Counted from the stretch's first letter, positions 42,753 to 51,923 are shown. The stretch is 64,000 nucleotides of DNA from Thiothrix phosphatis (GCF_035668035.1 NZ_JAYMYJ010000012.1:1-64000), one strand, 5' to 3'. Notes: a model not told the origin generated them from the sequence alone. Numbers and translations are program-made.

Positions 42753-43832
42753 ATGAACGAAAACCATAATCCGGAAGAAATCTCCCCCACCCCTCCTGCA
42801 CGGAAACGCGGCATGCAGCGGTTCATCCTGCTCATCGCCATCCCACTGGTGGCGGCGTTGGCGGGTGGTTTCATCTACCTCAAAGGCGGGCGCTACGTGG
42901 AAACCGACAACGCCTATCTCAAGGCCGACAAGGTTCCAGTCAGTGCGGAAGTGTCCGGCACGGTCAAGGAAGTGCTGGTCAGCGAAAACCAGGGCGTCAA
43001 GGCCGGACAATCGCTGTTCCGCCTTGACACGGCCCCTTTCGAAGTCGCCAAAGCCAAGGCGGAGGCGCAACTGGCGCAAGCGCGCACCGACCTGACCGCG
43101 CTCAAGGCCAGCTATTACGCCAAGCAGGCGGAAATTACCCAGGCGCGCACCAAATACGACTTCGCGCTCAGGGAGCAGCAACGCCAGTCTGACTTGGTGG
43201 CCAAGCATTTCATTTCCTCCACCGTATTCGACCAGGCGAAAGAAGCCACCGAGCTGGCCAAACAGCAGATCGATGTTTTGCAGGAAGATCTCAAGAGCAT
43301 TGCGGAATCACTGGGTGGCAACCCTGATACCCCGCTGGAACGGCAGCCCGCTTACCAAAGCGCGCAGGCCGAACTGGCCCAGGCCAAACTCAACCTGTCA
43401 CGGACGACGGTCTACGCCCCGTTGGATGGCTCGGTCAGCCAACCGCCCAAACCGGGGCAATACGTCACGGCAGGCGGCATGGCGTTGGCGCTGGTGGGCA
43501 GCAACAACCTGTGGATCGAAGCCAATTTTCCGGAAACCGACCTGACTTACGTGCATCCCGGCCAGCCGGTCACCATCCGCGTGGACACCTACCCCGGCAA
43601 AACCTGGGATGGCGAAGTGGATAGCCTGAGCCCGGCAACTGGCGCAGAGTTTTCTATCATTCCGGCGCAGAACGCCACCGGCAACTGGGTCAAGATTGCC
43701 CAGCGGGTGCCGGTACGGATCAAACTGGCATCATCAGACGCCGACAACGTGCAAGAACTGCGCGCCGGTTTGAGCACCGAGGTCGAAATCGACACCGGCC
43801 ATCGCCGCCATGTGTTCGGCGTGACCCTGTGA
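42753..43832 (+). CDS. emrA: EmrA-like membrane fusion protein (HlyD family)
   Basis: A 359-residue periplasmic adaptor. One N-terminal helix (about residues 24-45) precedes TDNAYLKADKVPVSAEVSG, the EmrA/HlyD hallmark with the first half of the lipoyl domain. An alpha-hairpin follows (about 90-205), then LSRTTVYAPLDGSV and a beta-barrel domain. It joins the EmrB inner-membrane pump to an outer-membrane channel such as TolC, which is not encoded in the window. Confidence 0.93.
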   Translation: MNENHNPEEISPTPPARKRGMQRFILLIAIPLVAALAGGFIYLKGGRYVETDNAYLKADKVPVSAEVSGTVKEVLVSENQGVKAGQSLFRLDTAPFEVAKAKAEAQLAQARTDLTALKASYYAKQAEITQARTKYDFALREQQRQSDLVAKHFISSTVFDQAKEATELAKQQIDVLQEDLKSIAESLGGNPDTPLERQPAYQSAQAELAQAKLNLSRTTVYAPLDGSVSQPPKPGQYVTAGGMALALVGSNNLWIEANFPETDLTYVHPGQPVTIRVDTYPGKTWDGEVDSLSPATGAEFSIIPAQNATGNWVKIAQRVPVRIKLASSDADNVQELRAGLSTEVEIDTGHRRHVFGVTL

Positions 43833-43842
43833 GGCCATACGC

Positions 43843-45498
43843 ATGAACGCTACAACAGCCCAACAACCGGCCAATGCGCATCAGGGACTGGTTACACTGT
43901 CCGTGATGTTGGCGACCATCATGCAGGCACTCGACACCACCATCGCCAACGTGGCCCTGCCGCACATGCAGGGTTCGATGGGGGCGACCCAAGACCAGGT
44001 TTCCTGGGTGCTGACCTCCTACATTGTGGCGGCGGCCATTTTCATGCCGCTGACCGGCTTCCTGACCGCGCGCTTGGGGCGCAAACGGGTGTTCATGTGG
44101 TCAGTGGTCGGCTTCACCATCACCTCCATGCTGTGCGGGGCGGCGCAGAACCTGGAGCAGATCGTCCTGTTCCGCCTGTTGCAGGGCGTTTTCGGTGCCA
44201 GCCTGGTGCCATTGTCGCAGTCGGTGCTGCTGGACACTTACCCGCGTGAACAGCACGCCTCGGCAATGGCATTGTGGGGCGTCGGTGTCATGGTGGGGCC
44301 GATCCTGGGGCCTTCGCTGGGCGGCTGGCTGACGGAGTATTACAACTGGCGCTGGGTGTTTTACATCAATATCCCCTTCGGCGTGTTGGCGTGGCTGGGG
44401 CTGGCAACGTTTGTGCAGGAAACGCCGCTAGACCGTTCACGCCGCTTCGACCTGTTCGGCTTCGCCCTGTTGAGCCTGGCCATCGGCGCTTTGCAAATGA
44501 TGCTTGACCGGGGTGAAACCCTCGATTGGTTCGCCAGCCGCGAAGTGGTGACCGAAGCCATCTTGGCGGGGCTGGCGTTCTACCTGTTTGTGGCGCATAT
44601 ATTCACCGCCGAACAACCCTTTATTGAGCCTGGGTTGTTCAAAGACCGGAACTTCACGGTCGGCCTGCTGTTCATTTTCACCATCGGCGTGATTTTGCTG
44701 GCGACCATGGCGTTATTGCCACCTTTCATGCAGAACCTGATGGGCTACCCGGTGCTGGATGTTGGCCTGTTGCTGGCACCGCGTGGGGTTGGCACGATGA
44801 TCGCCATGATGACGGTGGGCAAACTGTCCGGCAGGGTTGACGTGCGTTACCTGATCTTTTCCGGCCTTGCCCTGACCAGTTTCTCGCTGTGGGAAATGAC
44901 CGGCTTCACCACCGACATTTCCGGCTGGGACATCGTCCGCACCGGCATTGTCCAAGGTTTGGGGCTGGGGTTCATTTTCGTGCCGCTATCCACCATCAGC
45001 TTCGCCACCCTGGCGCCGCGTTACCGCAATGAAGGCACTGCATTGTTCAGCCTGATGCGCAATATCGGCAGCAGTATCGGCATTTCCGTGGTGATCACCT
45101 ATCTGGCGCAACGGATACAGATCAACCATGCCGCCTTTGCCGACGCCATCAACCCGTTCAACCTGGCGCTCAGGCAGGCGGTCGAGGCGGGCGCATTCAA
45201 CCTGTCCACGCCGCAAGGGCTGGCGATGCTTGACGCCCAAGTCAACCAGCAGGCGGCGACCCTTGCCTACTTGCAGGATTTCCGCCTGATGATGTGGGTG
45301 ACGCTGGCGGCGGTGCCGCTGGTTGTGTTGCTGCGCGCGCCCGCCAAACCGGCTGCGGCAGAACCGGCCAGCAAACCTGCAACAGCTGCCCAGGCGCAGC
45401 CCGCCCAACCGGCGGAGACGGCCAACGCCATCCCACCCGCGCCGCCAACACCTGGACGGCGGTTGCAGGAATATGAGGAAGAGGAACTCGCCGCCTAA
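43843..45498 (+). CDS. emrB: EmrB-like MFS drug exporter (DHA2 family)
   Basis: A 551-residue, 14-helix major facilitator. ALDTTIANVALPHMQGSMGA is the DHA2 motif in helix 1 and FLTARLGRKRVFMWS the loop 2-3 motif A. WGVGVMVGPILGPSLGGWL is motif C. The C-terminus carries an extra Ala/Pro-rich tail of about 50 residues (AKPAAAEPASKPATAAQAQP onward), unusual for EmrB. It likely exports lipophilic drugs with proton antiport. The stop overlaps the convergent cmoA stop by 4 nt. Confidence 0.93.
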   Translation: MNATTAQQPANAHQGLVTLSVMLATIMQALDTTIANVALPHMQGSMGATQDQVSWVLTSYIVAAAIFMPLTGFLTARLGRKRVFMWSVVGFTITSMLCGAAQNLEQIVLFRLLQGVFGASLVPLSQSVLLDTYPREQHASAMALWGVGVMVGPILGPSLGGWLTEYYNWRWVFYINIPFGVLAWLGLATFVQETPLDRSRRFDLFGFALLSLAIGALQMMLDRGETLDWFASREVVTEAILAGLAFYLFVAHIFTAEQPFIEPGLFKDRNFTVGLLFIFTIGVILLATMALLPPFMQNLMGYPVLDVGLLLAPRGVGTMIAMMTVGKLSGRVDVRYLIFSGLALTSFSLWEMTGFTTDISGWDIVRTGIVQGLGLGFIFVPLSTISFATLAPRYRNEGTALFSLMRNIGSSIGISVVITYLAQRIQINHAAFADAINPFNLALRQAVEAGAFNLSTPQGLAMLDAQVNQQAATLAYLQDFRLMMWVTLAAVPLVVLLRAPAKPAAAEPASKPATAAQAQPAQPAETANAIPPAPPTPGRRLQEYEEEELAA

Positions 45499-46223
45499 GC
45501 CTTCAACGCCAGCAGCGAGGCGAAATTGAACCCCTGGAACCAGTTCACCACTTGGGCAAACCCCGCCGCCTGCAAACGTTCCGCGTGCTCCCCGAAAGTG
45601 TCGGGGAGCAGCACATTTTCCAGTGCGGAGCGCTTCTGGCTGATTTCCAGTTCGCTGTAGCCGTTGGCGCGCTTGAACTCCAGGTGCAGTTCCGTCATCA
45701 GCTCCTGTTCGGCGGGGTCGGCAAAACGCAATTTTTCCGACAACAGCAATACGCCACCTGGCCGCAAGCCGTCGTAAATCCTCTGCAACATCACCAATCG
45801 ATCGGCGGGCTTCAGAAATTGCAGGGTGAAATTCAGCACCACCACCGAGGCATTTTCCAGCTTGACATCCTGAATGTCGCTGCATGCCACTTCGCAATGC
45901 CCGTCCGGCAACCGCCGCCGCATAATCTGTGCGCAACGGCTGGTCATGGCTGCGGAATTGTCCACACACACAAACCTGACACCCGGAACCCGCACTTGGG
46001 AAGCCATTGCCAAGGTCGCCGCGCCGAGGGAGCAACCCAGATCGTAAATCCGGCTGTCCGGCTGCGCGAAGCGACGTGCAATCACGCCCAACAGGTTGAT
46101 GACGGTTTCATAACCCGGCACCGAACGCTGGATCATGTCGGGAAACACATCCGCCACCGCCTCGCTGAACGCAAAATCACCGAGCTGTTCCTGCGGCTGG
46201 GCGTAGATGGAATCGCGCGCCAT
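45495..46223 (-). CDS. cmoA: CmoA, carboxy-S-adenosyl-L-methionine synthase
   Basis: A 242-residue enzyme that makes carboxy-SAM from SAM and prephenate, the donor used by CmoB. DFAFSEAVADVFPDMIQRSVPGY is the family start. IYDLGCSLGAATLAM (motif I), NFTLQFLKP and the C-terminal WFQGFNFASLLALK all fit. Its ATG overlaps the stop of the SDR gene (TGATG), coupling the two. Separation from cmoB by an oppositely oriented cassette is notable. Confidence 0.95.
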   Translation of the reverse strand: MARDSIYAQPQEQLGDFAFSEAVADVFPDMIQRSVPGYETVINLLGVIARRFAQPDSRIYDLGCSLGAATLAMASQVRVPGVRFVCVDNSAAMTSRCAQIMRRRLPDGHCEVACSDIQDVKLENASVVVLNFTLQFLKPADRLVMLQRIYDGLRPGGVLLLSEKLRFADPAEQELMTELHLEFKRANGYSELEISQKRSALENVLLPDTFGEHAERLQAAGFAQVVNWFQGFNFASLLALKA

Positions 46224-47008
46224 CAGGCCGCCTCACCCGGCCAATGGGCGTCGGCTGGCTGCCGTCCGATTTTCAGGTGTTCGCCGGTGCGGCGTCCGGC
46301 ATCTGAGCCGAGATAAAACAGGAATGGCCCCACCAGCGCTTCCGGGCGGGCGACACTTTCCGGGTTTTCGCCTGGGTAGTTCAGCGTGCGCATGCTGGTG
46401 CGGATCGGCCCGGTGTCCACCGCATTGACGCGGATGAAATGGGCAGGATTGTCATACTCCGCCGCCAGGATGTCGCAGTAAGCGTCCATTCCAGCCTTGG
46501 CCACCCCGAAAGCGCCGAAATACGCCCGGTTGGATTCATGCGCCGCCAACACAATGGCGGCATCCGGTGACTCTTCCAACAGCGGCAACACTGCCCGGCT
46601 CAACAGGAAATTGGCGTGCAGGTTGACCATGATCATCTTCGACCACAGTTCAGCTTCATAAAACTTGATCGGGGTAAAGGCGGCCAGCCATGCGGCGTTC
46701 AGCACCACGCCATCCAACCGCCCCAATTGTTCGCGGATATTGTTGGCGAGGTCGTCATAATCCTTGGCGGTGGCACCCTGCATGTCGAGCGGGTAAATGG
46801 CGGGTTCCGGATAGCCTGCGGCAACGATTTCGTCGTAGGTCGCCTCAGCCCGGCCCACTTCCTTATCGAGCATGACGACCGTGGCACCGAATTGCGCACA
46901 AGCTTTGGCGACCGCCTTGCCCAACCCGGCGGCGGCACCCGTCACCAGAACCACACGTCCCTGCAATGCGCCTGCTGGCGGCATATAACCCAATAAATCT
47001 TCCTGCAT
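46223..47008 (-). CDS. YciK-like SDR family protein lacking catalytic Ser and Tyr
   Basis: A 261-residue Rossmann protein resembling E. coli YciK. LVTGAAAGLG fits the TGxxxGxG nucleotide-binding motif. In the catalytic segment, however, NRAYFGAFGVAK has Phe (F167) where SDRs have the catalytic Tyr (YxxxK), with K171 kept, and the usual Ser 13 residues earlier is Leu in VLAAHES. The NNAG motif is also altered (LNAAW). It may bind a nucleotide without acting as a standard oxidoreductase. GGAGACAGG site before the ATG. Coupled to cmoA. Confidence 0.88.
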   Translation of the reverse strand: MQEDLLGYMPPAGALQGRVVLVTGAAAGLGKAVAKACAQFGATVVMLDKEVGRAEATYDEIVAAGYPEPAIYPLDMQGATAKDYDDLANNIREQLGRLDGVVLNAAWLAAFTPIKFYEAELWSKMIMVNLHANFLLSRAVLPLLEESPDAAIVLAAHESNRAYFGAFGVAKAGMDAYCDILAAEYDNPAHFIRVNAVDTGPIRTSMRTLNYPGENPESVARPEALVGPFLFYLGSDAGRRTGEHLKIGRQPADAHWPGEAA

Positions 47009-47139
47009 TCCTGTCTCCGCTTGGGGTCAGCCTGAAAAGGGGGGAGTTTAGCGCTTATCGCCACGGGGGTGTAGGGCGCAGCTCAAGAAAGCGCAGGCTC
47101 GCGCCGACCAAGATTGCCGGGTAAAGCGCGCATTGGCAC

Positions 47140-47156
47140 CCTGCACCGGGTGCAGG
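47140..47156. repeat. 17-nt palindrome after the heptad-repeat gene
   Basis: CCTGCACC, G, GGTGCAGG reads as a perfect palindrome 7 nt beyond the stop of the coiled-coil gene. No U-tract follows, so terminator function is uncertain; it could also be a protein-binding site. Confidence 0.4.
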
Positions 47157-47163
47157 ACGGCGT

Positions 47164-49488
47164 TCAGATGATCGCCAGCAACCGCAACCCCAGCACAAAG
47201 ACAAACGCCGCCGCCAGCCCGGTCACCGCGCCCTTGATGAAGATGCTTTGCGCCCCCGCGCTGTGCTTGACGACGCTTTTGTCCAAGCGGTCAATCTGGC
47301 GGTCACGTTGGGCGATGATCAGATCCCGCTGATGCAAGGCATCATCCCGGTTCTGCAATTGCTGGACGTGCTCTTTCAGGGCGTTCTCAAGGTGCTGGAT
47401 GCGCAGGGTCAGTTCCTGAAGGCGGTCATCACGGCGGCGGATGTGCGCTTCCTTGGCGACGATGGTCTGGTCCCGCTCGTGCAGGCTAGTGTCACGGTTC
47501 TGCAACTGCACATCACGCGACTGCAACTGCGCATCGCGCCCTGACAGCATGGTGTCGCGTTCGTGCAAACTGGCGTCACGGCGGGTTATTTCGGCATCAC
47601 GGACATTCAGTTGGGTGTCACGTTCCTGCAACGCCTCTTCCTTCCGCTGGATTTGCAGGTCGCGCTGCTCCAGTTGGGCGTCACGCTCGGCAAGGGCGGC
47701 GTCGCGTTCGGCGATGGTCTCTTCCCGCGCCGTCAGCAGTTCATCCCGATCCTGCACGGTCTGGTCGCGCAACTGCACTTGCACATCACGTTCGGCGATG
47801 CTTTGGTCACGCAACTGGACTTCCAATTGCAGGCTACGCACCTGTTCATCGCGGGCGGCGATTTCGGTGTCCCGCGTCTGTAGGCTGGTGTCGCGCGCAT
47901 TGATGAACCCACCCAAGTTCTGGATTTGCTGGTCACGTTCATGCAGGGAAACATCACGCTGCTGGATGGTCTGCTCGCGCTCGTTCAACTGGAAATCACG
48001 TTCGCGGATGGAGTCGTCACGCTGCATGATGACACTGTTGCGCTCGGTCAGCAGGGTGTCACGCGCATGGATGGTCTCATCCCGTTCCTGCATCTGCGCA
48101 TTCAATTGTGCGATGTGGGAATCGCGCTGCCGGATGCCGTGGTCACGTTCACCAATGGTGACATCGCGGCTTTGCAATTGGGAATCGCGCAACTGCAATT
48201 GCTTGTCACGTTCACGCAGTTGCAGATCCTGGCCGCTGATGCGGGTGTCGCGCTCCCGCAGGGAAACGTCCCGCTCCTTGATGCGGCGGTCGCGCTCAGT
48301 CACCTGCACGTCGCGCTCCTCAATGGTGCGGTCGCGGCTGGACAGGCGGGTGTCGCGGTCGCGCAGGTCTTCATCCGCCTTGTTGATGCGCTCATCGCGC
48401 ATCGCCAGTTGCCGGTCGCGCTCACTCAGTTGGGCGTCGCGCCCCTGTAAGTGGTCTTCCAGCTCGCGGATGGTTTGCAGGAAATCCAGCCCCTGCTGGT
48501 CGCGGTTGCGGATAGCCTCCTCACGCAAGCGCAATTCGGCGTCACGGTCGGCGACAGTGCGGTCGCGGTCAGCCAGTTCACGGTCACGCTCGGCCAAGGC
48601 ACCGTCACGTTTTTCCAACTGTTGCTGCTGGAAGCCAATCCGTTGGTCACGCTCCTGCAACAGGGTTTCCTTTTCCTTCAGCAGCAGTTCGCGTGCCTGT
48701 ACTTGCTGGTCACGGTCGGCGATGGTGCGGTCGCGTGCTTGCAGGTGCTGGCCAGCCAGGTCGATGTGGCTGTCGCGGGCGGCGAGCTGGCGGTCACGTT
48801 CCGAAATGTGGTTATCGCGCTCGGTCAGATGCCGGTCACGCTCCTTGAGCATTTTTTCCTGTTCCAGCGTCTGGCGGGTGCGCTCCTGCAACAGGGTTTC
48901 GCGGTCAACCAATTGCTGGTCTTTTTTAATGATGCTGTCATCACGGCTTTGCAGCAGCTTGTCCTTGCTCTGGATCGCCTGGTCAATACGCAACAGGGAA
49001 CGGTCTTTGTCCTCCAGGCTGCGGTCACGCATCTGGATTTGCAGTTCCTTTTCCTGCAACAGCTTTTCGTAATGGGCAAGGCTTTGCTCAAGGGTTTTCA
49101 GGCGGGCTTCACGGTCTTCCAACATGGTGTCGCGCTGCTGCACCGCCCGGTCGCGCGCATTCAGGTTTTCATCGCGGACACGCAGGACTTTCTCTTTTTC
49201 CGCCAATAATTGGTTTTGCTGGGTCAGCAGCTTTTCCTTTTCCACCAGCAGTTTGGCAATGGTTTCCAGACGCTTGTCACGTTCGTCAATGCGCGCGTCG
49301 CGCACCCGGATGTGCCCGTCCTTTTCCAACATCAGGCTGGAGACTTCCTGCAAACGCTTGTCTTTTTCCACCAGGCGCTGTGCCAACACATCCACGCTGC
49401 TACGCAACGCCTGCTTGTCATTGAGCGTAAGATAAACGTTGGAATCCAGTTTTTTGAAAATTTCGAGATCCTTTTCTTCCAGCTTCAT
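47164..49488 (-). CDS. Tail-anchored 100-heptad coiled-coil protein, undescribed
   Basis: A 774-residue protein. After about 41 N-terminal residues, residues 42-741 divide into exactly 100 consecutive heptads without a skip or stutter. The dominant pattern is R-D-x-x-(I/L/V)-x-(E/x), as in RDRHLTERDNHISERDRQL, and about 60 heptads begin with RD. Each heptad has one hydrophobic core position; the other core position is charged. The last 27 residues (748-774) are a single membrane helix with no polar tail, and there is no signal peptide, so the coil should lie in the cytoplasm attached to the inner membrane. AGGAAG site before the ATG supports this start over a GTG ten codons upstream. No family recognised. 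A long open frame on the opposite strand is a by-product of the repeats. Confidence 0.85.
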   Translation of the reverse strand: MKLEEKDLEIFKKLDSNVYLTLNDKQALRSSVDVLAQRLVEKDKRLQEVSSLMLEKDGHIRVRDARIDERDKRLETIAKLLVEKEKLLTQQNQLLAEKEKVLRVRDENLNARDRAVQQRDTMLEDREARLKTLEQSLAHYEKLLQEKELQIQMRDRSLEDKDRSLLRIDQAIQSKDKLLQSRDDSIIKKDQQLVDRETLLQERTRQTLEQEKMLKERDRHLTERDNHISERDRQLAARDSHIDLAGQHLQARDRTIADRDQQVQARELLLKEKETLLQERDQRIGFQQQQLEKRDGALAERDRELADRDRTVADRDAELRLREEAIRNRDQQGLDFLQTIRELEDHLQGRDAQLSERDRQLAMRDERINKADEDLRDRDTRLSSRDRTIEERDVQVTERDRRIKERDVSLRERDTRISGQDLQLRERDKQLQLRDSQLQSRDVTIGERDHGIRQRDSHIAQLNAQMQERDETIHARDTLLTERNSVIMQRDDSIRERDFQLNEREQTIQQRDVSLHERDQQIQNLGGFINARDTSLQTRDTEIAARDEQVRSLQLEVQLRDQSIAERDVQVQLRDQTVQDRDELLTAREETIAERDAALAERDAQLEQRDLQIQRKEEALQERDTQLNVRDAEITRRDASLHERDTMLSGRDAQLQSRDVQLQNRDTSLHERDQTIVAKEAHIRRRDDRLQELTLRIQHLENALKEHVQQLQNRDDALHQRDLIIAQRDRQIDRLDKSVVKHSAGAQSIFIKGAVTGLAAAFVFVLGLRLLAII
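47266..49365 (-). repeat. 100 degenerate 21-nt tandem repeats
   Basis: The DNA behind the 100 heptads: 2100 nt with 21-nt periodicity, seen on the forward strand as recurring GTCACGTTC and GTCGCGCTC units. Copies are diverged, so this is an old expansion kept in phase by protein-level selection and not a recent slippage product. Confidence 0.85.
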
Positions 49489-49601
49489 GATTGCTTCCTG
49501 AACACTACTTACCAGCACCAGCGGATAGATATTACCCTGCCCGTTAGGGGAGACTGTGGGGATTGCTGGAATTCTGGCATAAATAATAATGTTTCGCCAC
49601 G

Positions 49602-51923
49602 TTACTTTTCAGGGCTGCGGTTCCAGGCATGCAGTTGCCCACGCCGCCATTCACGCAACTGTATGGCTGCGCTTGTTGCAGGAAAATCCAGTTGTAATTC
49701 CCCACTTGTCACTGTATCCAGCAATTTCACGCCACGGGCGGCATAACGCTGGACAACCATAGGGTTCGGGTGGTGGAAGCGGTTGAGATAACCGCTGGAG
49801 ACAATGCCAAACACTGGGGAAACCGCCCGGATAAAATCTGGGCTGGATGAGGTTTTGCCTCCATGATGGGGAACCAGCAGCATTTCAGCTTGCAGCGCCG
49901 CCCCTTGCCCTATCAGCCATTGTTCCGCAGGCCGTTCAATATCGGCGGTTAATAATGCGCTGTGAACTTCATTCGCTATTTTTAATACGCAAGAACGGTT
50001 GTTTTCCGTCTGCTCCAGGAAATTCACATCCGGATGCAAAACGGTAAATGTCACCCCATCCCAATGCCATTTTTGCCCCGCCTCACATAAATCCGGCTGA
50101 TAGCCTGACGCTATCCCTGGCGCGCCAACCAGGATGCGGTTGACCGGCATGGACGCCAAGATCGCTTCCGCCCCGCCGCTGTGGTCATTGTCAGCATGGG
50201 ACACCACCAATGTGTCGACGTGCGTAATGCCTTGCCCGCGCAGCCAGGGCAGCACAACCAATTCACCCGTATCAAAACTGTCCGATGTTTTGGGGCCGGT
50301 ATCAAACACCAGCGTATGGTTCGCAGTCTGCACCACACTCGCCAAACCCTGCCCCACATCCAGCACGCTCAGGCGGAAGGCACCCTGCCCCGGCCTTTCT
50401 GGAAGATAAAACAGCAGCGGCGACAACAGCACCAGACCCAACCAACGCCCTGGCATGCCGCGCGGTAGCCACAGCAGCCAAAAGCCTGCCATCGCCAGCA
50501 ACAGCCAGGGCAACGGGATCAATGGCAGGTAGACGGATGACAGGGAAAAGCCCGCCAGCCAATCCAACGCCAGCATCAACCCCTGCAACAGCCAAGCGGC
50601 CACCTGCCAGACCAACGCAGCCAACACTGGCGTCACCCCTGTGAGCAGCACGCCCAGCAGCACCAACGGAACCACCAGCAGGGTGACATAAGGGATCGCC
50701 AGCAGATTGGCCAGCGGCGCAACCAGGGATACGCCGCCAAACCAAGCAGCGGTCAGCGGCAGCATGCCCAGCGACAGCGCCAGTTGCACCCACAGAAAAG
50801 CCAGCCTGCCCTGCTTGAGCCGCCGTTTTCCCAGCCACGCCAGCAATCCCACCGCGCTAAACGACAACCAGAATCCGGCGGACAAGCTGGCCAGCGGATC
50901 AACCAGCAACACCAGCAGCAAAGCCAGGGCGAACACACTGCTGAACGGGATACGCCGCCGCAGCAACAATCCCGACATCACCGCCAGCACCATCACCAGC
51001 GAGCGCTGGGTAGGGATGCTCAAGCCCGCCAGCACCGCATAGATGCAGGCGAACACGCCACCCACAATGGCACCTGCAATTTTCACCGGCAACCGCAAAT
51101 ACAGGGAAGGCAACAGCCGCCACAACAGCATTACCGGCAAAAAACCAAACCCCGCCACCATGCCGATATGCAGGCCGGAAATCGCCAGCAAATGGCTGGT
51201 TCCGGTCTTGCGCAAAGTTTCCCATTGTTGCGGCGTAATGGTGCTGCGGTAAGCGACCGCCAATCCCTGTATCAGCCCCGTCACCGGCGAATCCCCCAAC
51301 GCCGCCTGGATCCGTTCCTGCAACAACTGGCGGATGGCGTTGGCGGACACTGCGGAAGCGGCAGCGAGCCGCCGGTTCTGCGCCGATTGCCGGACATAGC
51401 CGCTGCCGCCAATCCGCTGGGTGAACAGCCATTTCTCATAGTCAAAACCGCCGGGATTCATGAAGCCATTGGGACGTTTGCTGCGCACTTTCAATTGCCA
51501 GCGTTCCCCAGCACGGATGTCAGGCCGGTTCTGCTCATACCAGGCGACCCGCAAGCGCCCGTGATAACCCCCCCGATCAGCCTGCTCCACATCCAGCAGA
51601 AAACGCACGCCATCTGGCTGTAGTTCCGGCGCATCCACGACCACGCCGGTCAGCAGCACATCCTGCCCTTCCCAGTCCTGCGGCAGCCAGCTTTCCCGCA
51701 CCTGCACTGCGGTCAAAAGCGCATACAATGCGCCAGCGCCAACCCCGGCCAGCAACACCGACGACCATAAAAGCCAGCGCCAACGGCGGCCATACCAGAA
51801 TGCCGCCGCCACTGCCGCCAACCAGACAACGGCTGTCACCGCCAAGACAGCGCCGTCCGGCAATTGGGCAAGAACCAGTATTACCAGCGTCCCGGCAAAA
51901 AAACTTACTGAAAAGGTGCGCAT
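49602..51923 (-). CDS. comEC: ComEC/Rec2 family DNA uptake channel
   Basis: A 773-residue polytopic protein. N-terminal helices (residues 5-70), an OB-like DUF4131 domain, the Competence helix bundle beginning around GTSHLLAISGLHIGMVAGF, and a C-terminal metallo-beta-lactamase-like domain with VVSHADNDHSGG and FDTGPK. ComEC carries single-stranded DNA across the inner membrane in natural transformation. Type IV pilus-related PilW elsewhere in the window fits competence. Full family length; the ribosome-binding site is weak. Confidence 0.94.
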   Translation of the reverse strand: MRTFSVSFFAGTLVILVLAQLPDGAVLAVTAVVWLAAVAAAFWYGRRWRWLLWSSVLLAGVGAGALYALLTAVQVRESWLPQDWEGQDVLLTGVVVDAPELQPDGVRFLLDVEQADRGGYHGRLRVAWYEQNRPDIRAGERWQLKVRSKRPNGFMNPGGFDYEKWLFTQRIGGSGYVRQSAQNRRLAAASAVSANAIRQLLQERIQAALGDSPVTGLIQGLAVAYRSTITPQQWETLRKTGTSHLLAISGLHIGMVAGFGFLPVMLLWRLLPSLYLRLPVKIAGAIVGGVFACIYAVLAGLSIPTQRSLVMVLAVMSGLLLRRRIPFSSVFALALLLVLLVDPLASLSAGFWLSFSAVGLLAWLGKRRLKQGRLAFLWVQLALSLGMLPLTAAWFGGVSLVAPLANLLAIPYVTLLVVPLVLLGVLLTGVTPVLAALVWQVAAWLLQGLMLALDWLAGFSLSSVYLPLIPLPWLLLAMAGFWLLWLPRGMPGRWLGLVLLSPLLFYLPERPGQGAFRLSVLDVGQGLASVVQTANHTLVFDTGPKTSDSFDTGELVVLPWLRGQGITHVDTLVVSHADNDHSGGAEAILASMPVNRILVGAPGIASGYQPDLCEAGQKWHWDGVTFTVLHPDVNFLEQTENNRSCVLKIANEVHSALLTADIERPAEQWLIGQGAALQAEMLLVPHHGGKTSSSPDFIRAVSPVFGIVSSGYLNRFHHPNPMVVQRYAARGVKLLDTVTSGELQLDFPATSAAIQLREWRRGQLHAWNRSPEK

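Noticed and set aside
47441..49072. 543-residue forward-strand ORF
   Set aside because: It is antisense to the heptad-repeat gene. The product is a monotonous Ser/Arg/Cys/Trp sequence, exactly what the repeated RD codons give when read backwards.
47266..49365. CRISPR-like or VNTR noncoding array
   Set aside because: The unit is 21 nt with no spacers, and the period is explained by protein heptads.
50784..51623. 279-residue forward ORF opposite comEC
   Set aside because: Gln/His/Arg-rich antisense sequence, no domain, no upstream site.
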